Below, piece by piece: positions 34,942 through 43,131 of a DNA stretch of 64,000 nucleotides (its first letter is position 1; every line of letters starts with the position of its first letter). The stretch is taken from contig CBDBZO010000006.1 in NCBI GenBank assembly GCA_965213595.1, positions 3,720,001 to 3,784,000 of the forward strand, read 5' to 3'. The stretch comes from JBCCFC01 sp965213595. GTDB taxonomy: Bacteria > Chloroflexota > Anaerolineae > Caldilineales > Caldilineaceae. A program made the position numbers and the translations under genes. The notes beneath the pieces are model-generated. The model was not told where the DNA came from. It was given only the letters and a program-made list of their open reading frames with translations, and ran no database searches.

Positions 34942-36068
34942 GGGGTAGTTCCTTCCGTTGTGGCTTCAGCCGCGTTGGCTTCAGACAGTTCCCGTTGGCC
35001 CGGCTGCGCCGGAGCAGCCGGGGCGGCGGGCGATTTGTCGCGCCGCAGATCGACGGCGCGGGACAGATTGCGCATCGAGAGCGTGCGCTCTTTGCCCAGG
35101 CTAAATTCGATGCGCTGCGTATTCTGCGCCGTGGTGGCCGCTCGATCAAACAGCAGCAGCCAAACTCGCCGCACGGTGAAGCGAGCCTCCAGCCCCGCCG
35201 CTCGCGCAGCTTCGACGATCTCTTGCGCTTCCAGCTCGCTTAGGCTTAGGGCCAGGGTGAGGTGGGGGCGAAACTCGCGGCGCTGCGCGGCCCGCAGCGC
35301 CTCGGCGGTTTCGCTGTCGGGCTCCGCCCCCTCGGCCAGCGCGGCCAGCAGATCATTCCGCAGCTGATTTAGGCGGTGGTAGCCTAAAGCGGCCCCGCCC
35401 GCGCCGCTGATCTCTTCAGCCTGCTCCTGGGGTCGCTCCTGGGGCCGCTCCTGGGGCCACTCCCTGGCCGCCGCTTCTTCGTCGACCAACTCGCGGGGGG
35501 GCTCGGCTTCTGGGGCAGGCGCATCATACACGGCCACGCTCCCAATTTCGCTCAGGTCGCTCGCGCTGAGATCAAGCGTGAGTACTTCCACCGGCTCCGG
35601 CTCAATATATTCTGGCTCAACAGCTTCAAGCTCAACGGCTGGAAGCTCAAGCGTCTCATCTTCGGGGTTAATTTCGCCGTTTAGGTAAACGAGTTTATCC
35701 ACGTCGCGCACTTCTGCCGTGGCCGCCTCGTTGCTGCTGGTGCGCATGCGCAAAAAGACGCCCTCGTAGCCAGGTCGCGTGTAGTCGGCGTCGTGCAGGA
35801 TTTCATCTATGTAAATTTGGAACGGCTCGTAGCGCGCGCAAACGGCTTCGATGCGCTGGCGCAGCGTCGCTTGGTCTAGGTGGGCAATGGCAACGCGCGG
35901 CAGCAGCGTCACGTGGCCGCCCCAGGAAGGCCAGCTTGAGCCGGGCGTGCGTTTGGCCCAGCGCCGAAATTCGCGGTCGATGCGATCGGGCAGCAAAATT
36001 TGGAGGCTTGTCAGCATAGGGGCGGGCATGGCAATAGCGGGCAAAACGGCGGGCATGGACGGCAGCAA
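34938..36068 (-). CDS. 2H phosphoesterase (2'-5' RNA ligase-like) with a long insertion
   Basis: About 376 residues. Two catalytic HxT motifs, GGHVTLLPR (about residue 53) and RPHLTLALS (about 270), define a 2H phosphoesterase (LigT/CPDase-like) acting on cyclic or 2'-5' phosphodiesters. The halves are separated by about 215 residues instead of the usual 80-100. The extra segment is acidic and low in complexity (ELEAVEPEYIEPEPVEVLTL, then PQERPQERPQEQ). A Pro/Ala-rich tail follows the second half. The exact start is uncertain; ATGs at residues 5, 14 and 18 are alternatives. Confidence 0.78.
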   Translation of the reverse strand: MLPSMPAVLPAIAMPAPMLTSLQILLPDRIDREFRRWAKRTPGSSWPSWGGHVTLLPRVAIAHLDQATLRQRIEAVCARYEPFQIYIDEILHDADYTRPGYEGVFLRMRTSSNEAATAEVRDVDKLVYLNGEINPEDETLELPAVELEAVEPEYIEPEPVEVLTLDLSASDLSEIGSVAVYDAPAPEAEPPRELVDEEAAAREWPQERPQERPQEQAEEISGAGGAALGYHRLNQLRNDLLAALAEGAEPDSETAEALRAAQRREFRPHLTLALSLSELEAQEIVEAARAAGLEARFTVRRVWLLLFDRAATTAQNTQRIEFSLGKERTLSMRNLSRAVDLRRDKSPAAPAAPAQPGQRELSEANAAEATTEGTTP

Positions 36069-36565
36069 GCGTAAACAGTAGCGGGTGTGGACAATGCCGG
36101 GCAGATTGGAGCGCGCACAAAGAGATTACAGTCCGGACGCGGGTGGATAAGCTATCCGACAGAGGAGAGCGATAATCACCTACTTAAATTTCAACGGAAC
36201 CTAATTACGACAACGAGACTTTAACGCGGAACGCAAGGACGCGGAGAAAGTACCGTTAGCGAACAACGCTTTACACCTCTGCATCTCCGCGTCAGTTTTG
36301 CTCAATTTCTCGGAATCTCGTTGCAGTACTAAGCGAGCAGCGTTAACTGGACAATTGTACCACGGGTGGGAACGCTAACCAACTGTTGGAACATTTGACC
36401 AGAAACGCCAAATTTGGCGAACGTCAATCAAACTCACCGGAGAAAATCAGCCACAAACTGCATGGGTTGGGAGAGAGCCAGCCGAGAAAGTTTGTGCAAT
36501 TTGTGTAATTCGTGGCTCAACTCTCTTGAATTTGATCCCTGCCGGTACTCAACGGAATGAGGCGT
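36069..36565. repeat. Gene-free spacer with two repeat-word palindromes
   Basis: At about 36215-36315, ggaacgcaaggacgcggag faces ctctgcatctccgcgtcag. At about 36450-36520, gccacaaactgcat faces gcaatttgtgtaattcgtggct. The second word recurs as a palindrome at 39609-39677. No gene is evident. Confidence 0.5.
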
Positions 36566-37417
36566 CTACTCGGCGGCATCCAGCCGCTTCTGCATGGCTT
36601 TGGTCATCGGCACGATGATGTGGCCGCGCTCCAGATCGCCATAGGTGCGGGCTCGCTGCGGTCCGTGCTGCCACAGATAGTAGGCAATGTAGGCGCAGGT
36701 TAGCGCGTCGAGCGTGTCCTCGTGCTGCTTGAGCGCTTTGCCTCGCAGACCAAAAACCTCGGTTTTCTCAAGCAGCTTCTTTGTGCCCTTGAGCGGCGGC
36801 TTGGCCTCGCGCAGCCCGCGCAGCAGCGCCTGGTAGCGCTCGAACTCCGCCCAGCGATCTTCGTAACTGCGGTGCGCGCGCGGCTTGTACTTGAGCGTTG
36901 TCTCCAGATCAAAAAGGCTGATGTGCGCCGGGTGGGGATAAACTTCGCAGACGAGCCGACCCACGGCACGCTTGGGCACGGTGGCTGCTTCGCTAAAGCG
37001 CATCTGCGTTGCCAGCGCCTCGATCAGCACCTCGCCGCGCACCGTTTTCTCGTCGCCTTTCCGTTTGCCATTGCCTTGGGCCAGCCGCTTGCGGTTGGCG
37101 GGGTAGGCCCCGGCGTGAAAGCGGCGAAAATCACGGCTGAGAAAGCGATCAGCATCGCGCATGCCCGTTTCGTTGGGCACGCGCAGCGGCGCATCCACGG
37201 CCAAGACCGCGCCGCTGCCGCGCGGCAAATGCTCGCGCACAAAGCCAACGATCTCGTTGTTGTCGCCCAACTCGCCGCTGTGGGCCGCGAGCCGTCCGTC
37301 CCGGATCACGGCGCAGCCGGAGGGGTTGCGCGTGCTCCACGCCAAATCTAAGCCAAAAAAGATCGTTTCTTTTTGCTTGCCCTTCTCTTGCTTCTTCGCC
37401 AAAATGCTCTTCCTCAC
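36566..37417 (-). CDS. DUF429 family protein, predicted RNase H-like nuclease
   Basis: A 283-residue protein. The N-terminal catalytic-type strand is FFGLDLAWSTRNPSGCAVI. VLAVDAPLRVPNETGMRDAD follows, then RRFHAGAYPANRKRL, and near the C-terminus DTLDALTCAYIAYYLW. These are the conserved DUF429 motifs with Asp residues suited to two-metal catalysis. The exact role is unknown; nuclease activity is predicted from fold only. Confidence 0.88.
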   Translation of the reverse strand: MRKSILAKKQEKGKQKETIFFGLDLAWSTRNPSGCAVIRDGRLAAHSGELGDNNEIVGFVREHLPRGSGAVLAVDAPLRVPNETGMRDADRFLSRDFRRFHAGAYPANRKRLAQGNGKRKGDEKTVRGEVLIEALATQMRFSEAATVPKRAVGRLVCEVYPHPAHISLFDLETTLKYKPRAHRSYEDRWAEFERYQALLRGLREAKPPLKGTKKLLEKTEVFGLRGKALKQHEDTLDALTCAYIAYYLWQHGPQRARTYGDLERGHIIVPMTKAMQKRLDAAE

Positions 37418-37429
37418 GTTTTAATTCTG

Positions 37430-38602
37430 TCAATACAAATGCGCGTACTTCAATCCCGTCCCCGTATTAAAGAGCACAACCGTCTCGTCCGGCTGAATCC
37501 ACCCCCGCTCCAGCAGCGCGACCTGAGCAGCCAGGCAGGCCGCTCCCTCCGGCGCGGGGAAAATTCCCGTGGCGCGGCCCATCACCCGCGTGTAGCAGAT
37601 CATCGCGCCGTCGTCGACGGCGATGGCCGTGCCGCCGCTTTCGCGAATGGCGTTGAGAATTAGGAAATCGCCGACGGCCACGGGCACGCGCAACCCGTCG
37701 GCGACAGTCTTAGCGCCCTGCCAGAGTTCGGCGTGCTGCTCGCCCTGCTCAAAGGCGCGCACGATGGGCGCACAGCCGCTGCTCTGCACCGTGACCATGC
37801 GCGGGCGCTCGCTGCCGATCAGCCCCATTTGCTCCATCTCCTCAAAGGCCTTCCACATGCCGATCAGCCCCGTGCCGCCGCCCGTGGGGTAGATGATCAC
37901 GTCCGGCAGCGTCCAGTCCAGCTGTTCGGCCAGCTCATAGCCCATCGTCTTCTTCCCCTCCAGCCGATAGGGCTCCTTGAGCGTCGACACGTCAAACCAG
38001 CCGTGCTCGGCCACCCCCTCTTTCACGCGTGCGCCGCAGTCGTTGATCAGCCCGTCGACCAGCGTCACGCTCGCGCCCAATTCGGTGCATTCTGCCTGGA
38101 AGCAGTGGGGCACATCCTGCGGCATGTAGACGTGGGCAGGCAAGCCCGCAAGCGCGGCGTAAGCGCTCATGGCGCCGGCGGCGTTACCTGCGCTGGGAAT
38201 CGCGATCTCCGCCGCGCCCAGCTCCCACGCCCGACTGACGGCCGCGCTCAAGCCACGGGCCTTGAAGCTGCCCGTTGGGTTGGTCGATTCGTCCTTGATC
38301 AGTGTGTTGGGGCAGCCGATCTCCTCGCCCAGCCGCGTCGCGCGCTGCAGCGGCGTCCACCCCTCGCCCAGGCTGAGGCGAAAGCGCTCGTCCTGCACGG
38401 GCAGCACTTCGGCGTAGCGCCACATCGTCGGTTCGCGCGCGGCCAGCGCGTCGCGCGTCAGCGTCTGCTTGGCGCGGTCGAGATCATAGCGGGCCAGCAG
38501 CGGGCGGTCGCTGGCGGGCGAGAGATTCATCAGCTGGTCGGCGGCGTAGCGCTCGCCGGTCATGCTACATTCGAGGTGGGTGAGGGTCGATTGGGTAGCC
38601 AT
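37430..38602 (-). CDS. thrC: Threonine synthase
   Basis: A 390-residue PLP enzyme converting O-phosphohomoserine to threonine. The N-terminal LECSMTGERY is followed by the phosphate/PLP region LSLGEGWTPLQRATRLGEEI. The Schiff-base Lys is in STNPTGSFKARGLSAAV. The phosphate-binding Gly loop is YPTGGGTGLIGMW. Start is ATG 38602 (MATQSTLTHLE); the open frame upstream is antisense to the metallophosphoesterase gene and is not coding. The two genes are divergent with about 140 bp between starts. Confidence 0.92.
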   Translation of the reverse strand: MATQSTLTHLECSMTGERYAADQLMNLSPASDRPLLARYDLDRAKQTLTRDALAAREPTMWRYAEVLPVQDERFRLSLGEGWTPLQRATRLGEEIGCPNTLIKDESTNPTGSFKARGLSAAVSRAWELGAAEIAIPSAGNAAGAMSAYAALAGLPAHVYMPQDVPHCFQAECTELGASVTLVDGLINDCGARVKEGVAEHGWFDVSTLKEPYRLEGKKTMGYELAEQLDWTLPDVIIYPTGGGTGLIGMWKAFEEMEQMGLIGSERPRMVTVQSSGCAPIVRAFEQGEQHAELWQGAKTVADGLRVPVAVGDFLILNAIRESGGTAIAVDDGAMICYTRVMGRATGIFPAPEGAACLAAQVALLERGWIQPDETVVLFNTGTGLKYAHLY

Positions 38603-38740
38603 GGGCCTCAATTTCGCTGAGCTGGGGAAGATTGAGAGAGCAGTATAGCAAAAAAGTGGTGGGTTGGCACAAACTTGAAAATGGAAAGGGAATCTGGACT
38701 GGGGTGGAACAGAATATCGCGGGGAAACGTAAAGCAGGGC

Positions 38741-39598
38741 ATGACTATCACACGACGGGCGTTTTTGCGGACGTTTTTGCGCACTGGGCTGGCGACGATG
38801 GGCGCGGGCGCGCTGACGGGGCTGTACGCGTGGCAAGTGGAGCCGCGCTGGGTGCAGATCGCGCGGCGGCGCTTGCCCATTCGGCAGCTGCCGCCGGCGC
38901 TGGCGGGCCGCACGCTGGTCCAAATCAGCGACCTGCACATCGGCGACCGCTACGACTGGCGCTACCAAATCGGCGCGCTGCGCGAGATCGCGGCGCTTGA
39001 ACCGGACTTCGTCGTCTACACCGGCGACTTTGTCAGCTATGAATCGGCGGCGCAGCTGACCCAATTGGAGACGCTGCTGCGGCACGCGGTGCGCGGTCGG
39101 CTGGGGACGGCGGCGGTTTTGGGCAACCACGACTACGGTTACGGCTGGGAACAGCCGGAGGTGGCCGACGGCATTGCAAAGCTGCTCGCGGCGGTGGAGA
39201 TTCCCACGTTGCGTAACGAGGCGCAGCACTGGGGCGACTTACAAATCATCGGCCTCGACGACTACTGGGGCACAAACTTCGAGCCCGATTTCTTCACCAC
39301 GCTCGATTTTGAGCAGCCCACGCTCACGCTTTGCCACAACCCGGATGTCGCCGACCTGCCGATTTGGGGCGATTACGACGGCTGGATTCTGGCGGGCCAC
39401 ACGCACGGCGGGCAGGTCAAGCCGCCTTTTTTGCCGCCGCCGATTCTGCCCGTGCGCAACGAGCGCTACACCGCGGGTGCGTTTGCGCTGACGGGCGGGC
39501 GCTCGCTCTACATCAACCGCGGTCTGGGCAATTTGTGGCCGGTACGCTTTAACGTGCGCCCGGAGATTACGCTGTTTCGGCTGGAATCAGCAGCATAG
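38741..39598 (+). CDS. Metallophosphoesterase with Tat-like signal
   Basis: A calcineurin-like phosphoesterase of 285 residues. ATG 38741 gives MTITRRAFLRTFLRTGLATM, an RR-containing signal sequence, so export by the Tat route is plausible. Metal ligands: ISDLHIGDRYD, YTGDFVSYE, LGNHDYGYG and LAGHTHGGQ. Similar proteins (YkuE/LpxH-like) act on phospholipids such as UDP-diacylglucosamine; the substrate is unknown here. Confidence 0.9.
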   Translation: MTITRRAFLRTFLRTGLATMGAGALTGLYAWQVEPRWVQIARRRLPIRQLPPALAGRTLVQISDLHIGDRYDWRYQIGALREIAALEPDFVVYTGDFVSYESAAQLTQLETLLRHAVRGRLGTAAVLGNHDYGYGWEQPEVADGIAKLLAAVEIPTLRNEAQHWGDLQIIGLDDYWGTNFEPDFFTTLDFEQPTLTLCHNPDVADLPIWGDYDGWILAGHTHGGQVKPPFLPPPILPVRNERYTAGAFALTGGRSLYINRGLGNLWPVRFNVRPEITLFRLESAA

Positions 39599-39608
39599 AA
39601 AAGAAGCT

Positions 39609-39677
39609 TTAGCCACGAATTACACGAATTACACGAATTTTTGTCGTACAGACTTCCATTCGTGTAATTCGTGGCTC
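39609..39677. repeat. Palindrome of cgaattacac words
   Basis: agccacgaattacacgaatt and attcgtgtaattcgtggct form almost perfect arms around about 30 nt. It separates the metallophosphoesterase and aldo/keto reductase genes. A related half is at about 36490. Confidence 0.8.
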
Positions 39678-39773
39678 ATTCTGCTCCCCATAGCCATTTG
39701 CCGTTGTATAGATGCGCCACCCCTGCTACACTATCCCTCACCCTCAATTCAATTTCAAGCAGGAGCAATCTCT

Positions 39774-40739
39774 ATGAACACCGTCCCCTTTGCCGACACC
39801 GGCGAACAAATCTCCGAAATGTGCCTCGGCACGATGATGTTTGGCGACCGCACCGAGGAGGCCGAAGCCGACCGCATTCTCAGCAGCGCCGTCGAACAGG
39901 GCGTTACCTTTATCGACACGGCCGCCGTTTACAGCGGCGGCGAGACGGAGTCGATTCTGGGGCGCATCATGCAGGGCAAACGCGATGAACTCTTCCTCGG
40001 CACCAAAATCCCCAGCAAGACTGCACCGTCGGACTTTGCCCAAGCGCTGGACGACAGCCTGACGCGTCTGCAAAGTGACCACGTCGATCTGGAGATGATT
40101 CACTGGCCGCACGCGGAGATGCAGACGACCGACATGATGGAGGCGCTCAACGCGCTGGTCGTCTCCGGCAAGACGCGCTTCGTGGGCTGCTGCAATTTTC
40201 CGGCGTGGCTGCTGGCCCACTGCAACGCCATTGCGCAGCGCAACGGCTGGGCGCGGCTGGTTTGCAATCAAATCCCTTACAACGTCGTCGAGCGCGGCGT
40301 CGAAGTCGAGGTGCTGCCGCAGGCCGTGGCCGATGACGTGGCGATCACGGTCTACCGCCCGCTGCTGATGGGGATGCTGGCCGGGAAGTACAGCAGCGGC
40401 ATTCCAGAGGATTCGCGCGGCCACACGGACCAGCGCGTCCAAAGCTGGCTGGAAAAGTATGGCGACGGCTTCCAGCGCTTTGAGCAATTCGCCGCCGAGC
40501 GCGACCTGCACCCCGCCCAGCTCGCCGTGGCTTGGCTGCGCCACTCGCCGGGCGTCACCTCGCCAATTGTGGGCGTCAGCTCGCTGCGCCAGCTCCAGCC
40601 CAGCATCGATGCCTTTGCGGTCGAGCTATCGGATGCGGAGTATGCGGAAGTGACGGCGATGTTTGATACGGCGGTAAAGGAGGAGAGCGGGGGCAACTTT
40701 AGCAACCTGCGGCGGGCCATGGATTTGGTGGCGGCGTAA
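39774..40739 (+). CDS. Aldo/keto reductase
   Basis: A 321-residue NADPH-dependent oxidoreductase with an (alpha/beta)8 barrel. EMCLGTMMFGDRTEEAEADR starts the fold. The catalytic tetrad is seen as Asp/Tyr in FIDTAAVYSGGETE, Lys in LGTKIPSKT and His in MIHWPHAE. The NADP-binding end is SPIVGVSSLRQLQPS. RBS AGGAGC precedes the ATG. Substrate is unknown. Confidence 0.92.
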   Translation: MNTVPFADTGEQISEMCLGTMMFGDRTEEAEADRILSSAVEQGVTFIDTAAVYSGGETESILGRIMQGKRDELFLGTKIPSKTAPSDFAQALDDSLTRLQSDHVDLEMIHWPHAEMQTTDMMEALNALVVSGKTRFVGCCNFPAWLLAHCNAIAQRNGWARLVCNQIPYNVVERGVEVEVLPQAVADDVAITVYRPLLMGMLAGKYSSGIPEDSRGHTDQRVQSWLEKYGDGFQRFEQFAAERDLHPAQLAVAWLRHSPGVTSPIVGVSSLRQLQPSIDAFAVELSDAEYAEVTAMFDTAVKEESGGNFSNLRRAMDLVAA

Positions 40740-40753
40740 GCGCGGCGGCTCTT

Positions 40754-41527
40754 TTAGTGACCCAGCACGCGCACGCTGTTCGAGCGGTCGTGGTGGGTCA
40801 GTCGCCACTGGCCAAAGCGGTCGATCAGCGTGCGCGCCCGCTCGCGGCGCACCCGCATCCGCGCGTTCTTGACCTGCCACTCGCCCTTGACCTGGTTGAT
40901 CACCAGCAGCGAATCGCCGCGCACGTCCAGCTTGGCCGTCTTGGAATCGATCTGCCCGTCGGCCAGCCGCTTGAGCACGGCCTCCAGCGCCGCGATCAGC
41001 GTGTCGTACTCCGCCTCGTTGTTGGTGACGCGATCACCAAATTGAAGCTGGACGATCTGCTCCGGCTGGCCGGGCCAGCGCAGCGCATAGCTGCCGTAGC
41101 CCCGGCCGGGGTTGCCGCGGCTGCCGCCGTCGAAAATAATGCCGATGGGCCGCTCCGGCGCCTGCCCCGGCAGCGGCAACATCTCGCTGGGTGAAGCAGC
41201 TTTGTCGACCCGGTGTGGGGGCGCGCCCATGACCACGCGCCCCCGCACCGGCGACTGGTAGGGCCCAGCAGGCACATTGTCCAGCGGTTCGCTCTCCTGC
41301 TGAGCTGGCTTTGGGTGATTTTGTGATTGGGGGGAGAATGACGGCTGGCGCTGACGCTCGGTCAATGCGGGCGCAACGGCGAGGCGCCGCTGGTCGGTGG
41401 TCAACACGTCGCTGGGCAGCAGCCCGCTCACGCGCAGCCGACGCAGCAGGATGCGGCGATCGTTCTCGGTCAAGTCTCGGATTTGTTCGACGATGGCGTC
41501 GAGGGAGGGGGCGGAGTCGTGGGGCAT
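40754..41527 (-). CDS. RNase H-like protein with N-terminal extension
   Basis: A 257-residue protein. The last 130 residues form an RNase HI-like (RVT_3) fold: IIFDGGSRGNPGRGYGSYAL (Asp), RVTNNEAEYDTLIAALEAVL (Glu) and LDVRGDSLLVINQVKGEW (Asp). The end, DRSNSVRVLGH, lacks the usual fourth catalytic Asp. About 125 N-terminal residues contain a short helical region (SLDAIVEQIRDLTENDRRIL) and a Pro/Gln-rich linker. It may act on RNA-DNA hybrids or only bind them. Confidence 0.82.
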   Translation of the reverse strand: MPHDSAPSLDAIVEQIRDLTENDRRILLRRLRVSGLLPSDVLTTDQRRLAVAPALTERQRQPSFSPQSQNHPKPAQQESEPLDNVPAGPYQSPVRGRVVMGAPPHRVDKAASPSEMLPLPGQAPERPIGIIFDGGSRGNPGRGYGSYALRWPGQPEQIVQLQFGDRVTNNEAEYDTLIAALEAVLKRLADGQIDSKTAKLDVRGDSLLVINQVKGEWQVKNARMRVRRERARTLIDRFGQWRLTHHDRSNSVRVLGH

Positions 41528-41796
41528 GTCTAAAGTAAAAGCAAATTGAGAAGAGGAATTTGCAGCAGAATTCAGTCTTGGATTTTCCGTTTTCAGCGAG
41601 TTTCCACGTTAAGAGAAAGCACGGGACACGGATGAACGCGGGCTACGCACACGGATTTTTCTGGTTGAATCACAGCAGTTATTGTTTCTGAAATCCGTGT
41701 TTATCCGTGTCATCCGTGTCCAGAAAAATTGGCCAGTGGTGCATTTAACTGGCTTACTGCTTACTGATCCCTCCTACTGACTCCTGCCTACTGCGC
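41528..41796. repeat. Spacer with a palindrome of cacggat words
   Basis: gggacacggatgaacgcggg... cacacggattttt faces aaatccgtgtttatccgtgtcatccgtgtcc (about 41620-41732). No gene is evident. Confidence 0.7.
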
Positions 41797-42675
41797 TCAC
41801 GCCCCGTTCACGCGCGCCGCCTGCCTTGCCGCCCGCTGGCGCTCGCGGGCCTGGTTCCACAGGTAGAGCAGGTTGGACTGGTGAAACTGCTTGACGATGC
41901 CGCCCAGCGGAATGCGGCTGGGGCCAAATTGCTCGATGTCGTACTGGGCCAGGTCGTGCTTAGTGGCGCCCTCGCCGATCAGCCGATTGACCAACTCCTC
42001 GATGTCGTCGAGGTAGCGGATGCTGTCCTCGATGCTGCTGTCGACTTCGCCGCGCAGCAGGATGTCGCCGTGGCCCTGGACGATGGTTTCGAGGTTGTAG
42101 CTCGCCAGGTTGCGCAGCGACTCCTTGTAGGCGGGCAAATCGCTGAAGGGGGTGGCGATCAGCGGCACGGGCATCATCAGGTCGCTGGCAAAGAGCACCT
42201 TCTCCTCGCGCACGTGTACGACACAGACCTCCGGGCTGGGCCCCGGCGAACTGATCGCGTGCACCGTCTTGCCGCCCAGCCGCACCAGCATCCCCTCATC
42301 AAAGACGATTTTGGGCAGCCGAATCTCGACTTCGCGCAGCTGCGGGTTATTCTCCTTGGCCTCCGCCAGCGCCACCACGCCATATTCCTCCAGCATCTCG
42401 CGCGTCTTCTGGTGCGCAATCAGCTTGGCCTCCGGGAAAAAGCAGGAGCCGTAAACGTGATCGGCGTGGCTGATCGTGTTGATCACGTACTTGATGCCTT
42501 CGGGGCAGACGCGCTCGGCAAAGTCGATGATCTGCCGCGTCTCCGAAGGGAAAGGCAGCGTGTCGATCAGAATGCCGCCCTCGTGCGTCACCACCAGCCC
42601 GGCGTTGACTTCGACGTATAGTTCGCTTGTAAAGACCCACGTGTCGTCGGCAACGCGCGTGCGGGTGATGGCCAT
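41797..42675 (-). CDS. MBL-fold metallo-hydrolase with altered metal site
   Basis: A 292-residue metallo-beta-lactamase-fold protein. The metal motif that normally reads HxHxDH appears as TISHADHVYGS, so the first His is Ile. The next His segment is SSPGPSPEVCVV with no His, whereas ASDLM (Asp) and VQGHGDIL (His) are kept. A C-terminal helical extension of about 60 residues follows. It may bind only one metal or have lost hydrolase activity. It is a single gene. Confidence 0.82.
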   Translation of the reverse strand: MAITRTRVADDTWVFTSELYVEVNAGLVVTHEGGILIDTLPFPSETRQIIDFAERVCPEGIKYVINTISHADHVYGSCFFPEAKLIAHQKTREMLEEYGVVALAEAKENNPQLREVEIRLPKIVFDEGMLVRLGGKTVHAISSPGPSPEVCVVHVREEKVLFASDLMMPVPLIATPFSDLPAYKESLRNLASYNLETIVQGHGDILLRGEVDSSIEDSIRYLDDIEELVNRLIGEGATKHDLAQYDIEQFGPSRIPLGGIVKQFHQSNLLYLWNQARERQRAARQAARVNGA

Positions 42676-43131
42676 GGTGCTTTAACCTGTTCTGTGGAAT
42701 TGTGCTGTGCAGCGAAATCATTTATAGCGACAAAGTGTACCACGAACACGTAAAATTCGTCAAGAGAGTTGACATAAAAATCTGTTTTGGTTTAGAGCAA
42801 ACGTTGCATTGAGGCTAAATGCCGTATCACACAAGGAAGACGAGGCTCAAAGGTCAACGGATGTATCAGAATTTGTCATGCCCGCAAAGGCGGGCATCCA
42901 CTTGTGGGCCAAGCATGGATTCCCGCACCCAGAGGGAATGACAGACTACCTCGGCGCCAGCCTGCCTTCCCCCAAACTAAACGCACTGCCAAGTTTTCAC
43001 AGTTGGAGTCATTCAGATTGTAACGAATCTGTAACGGAAATGTATATGGATTTGTCATCTGGGCGTGCAAAACTGTAGATGACGATATCGTTCCACCTTT
43101 TCTTTCTCTTTGCAGCAGAAAGGTCATCACC
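42676..43131. other. AT-rich spacer with a cccgc-type repeat element
   Basis: About 42876-42952 carries gtcatgcccgcaaaggcggg followed by catccac and, downstream, ggattcccgcacccagaggg. This is a dispersed palindromic type often seen between genes. The remainder is AT-rich without a gene. TTGACA at about 42768 has no convincing -10. Confidence 0.5.

Noticed and set aside
38603..39229. N-terminal extension of threonine synthase
   Set aside because: It is antisense to the metallophosphoesterase coding region; the conserved protein begins at 38602.
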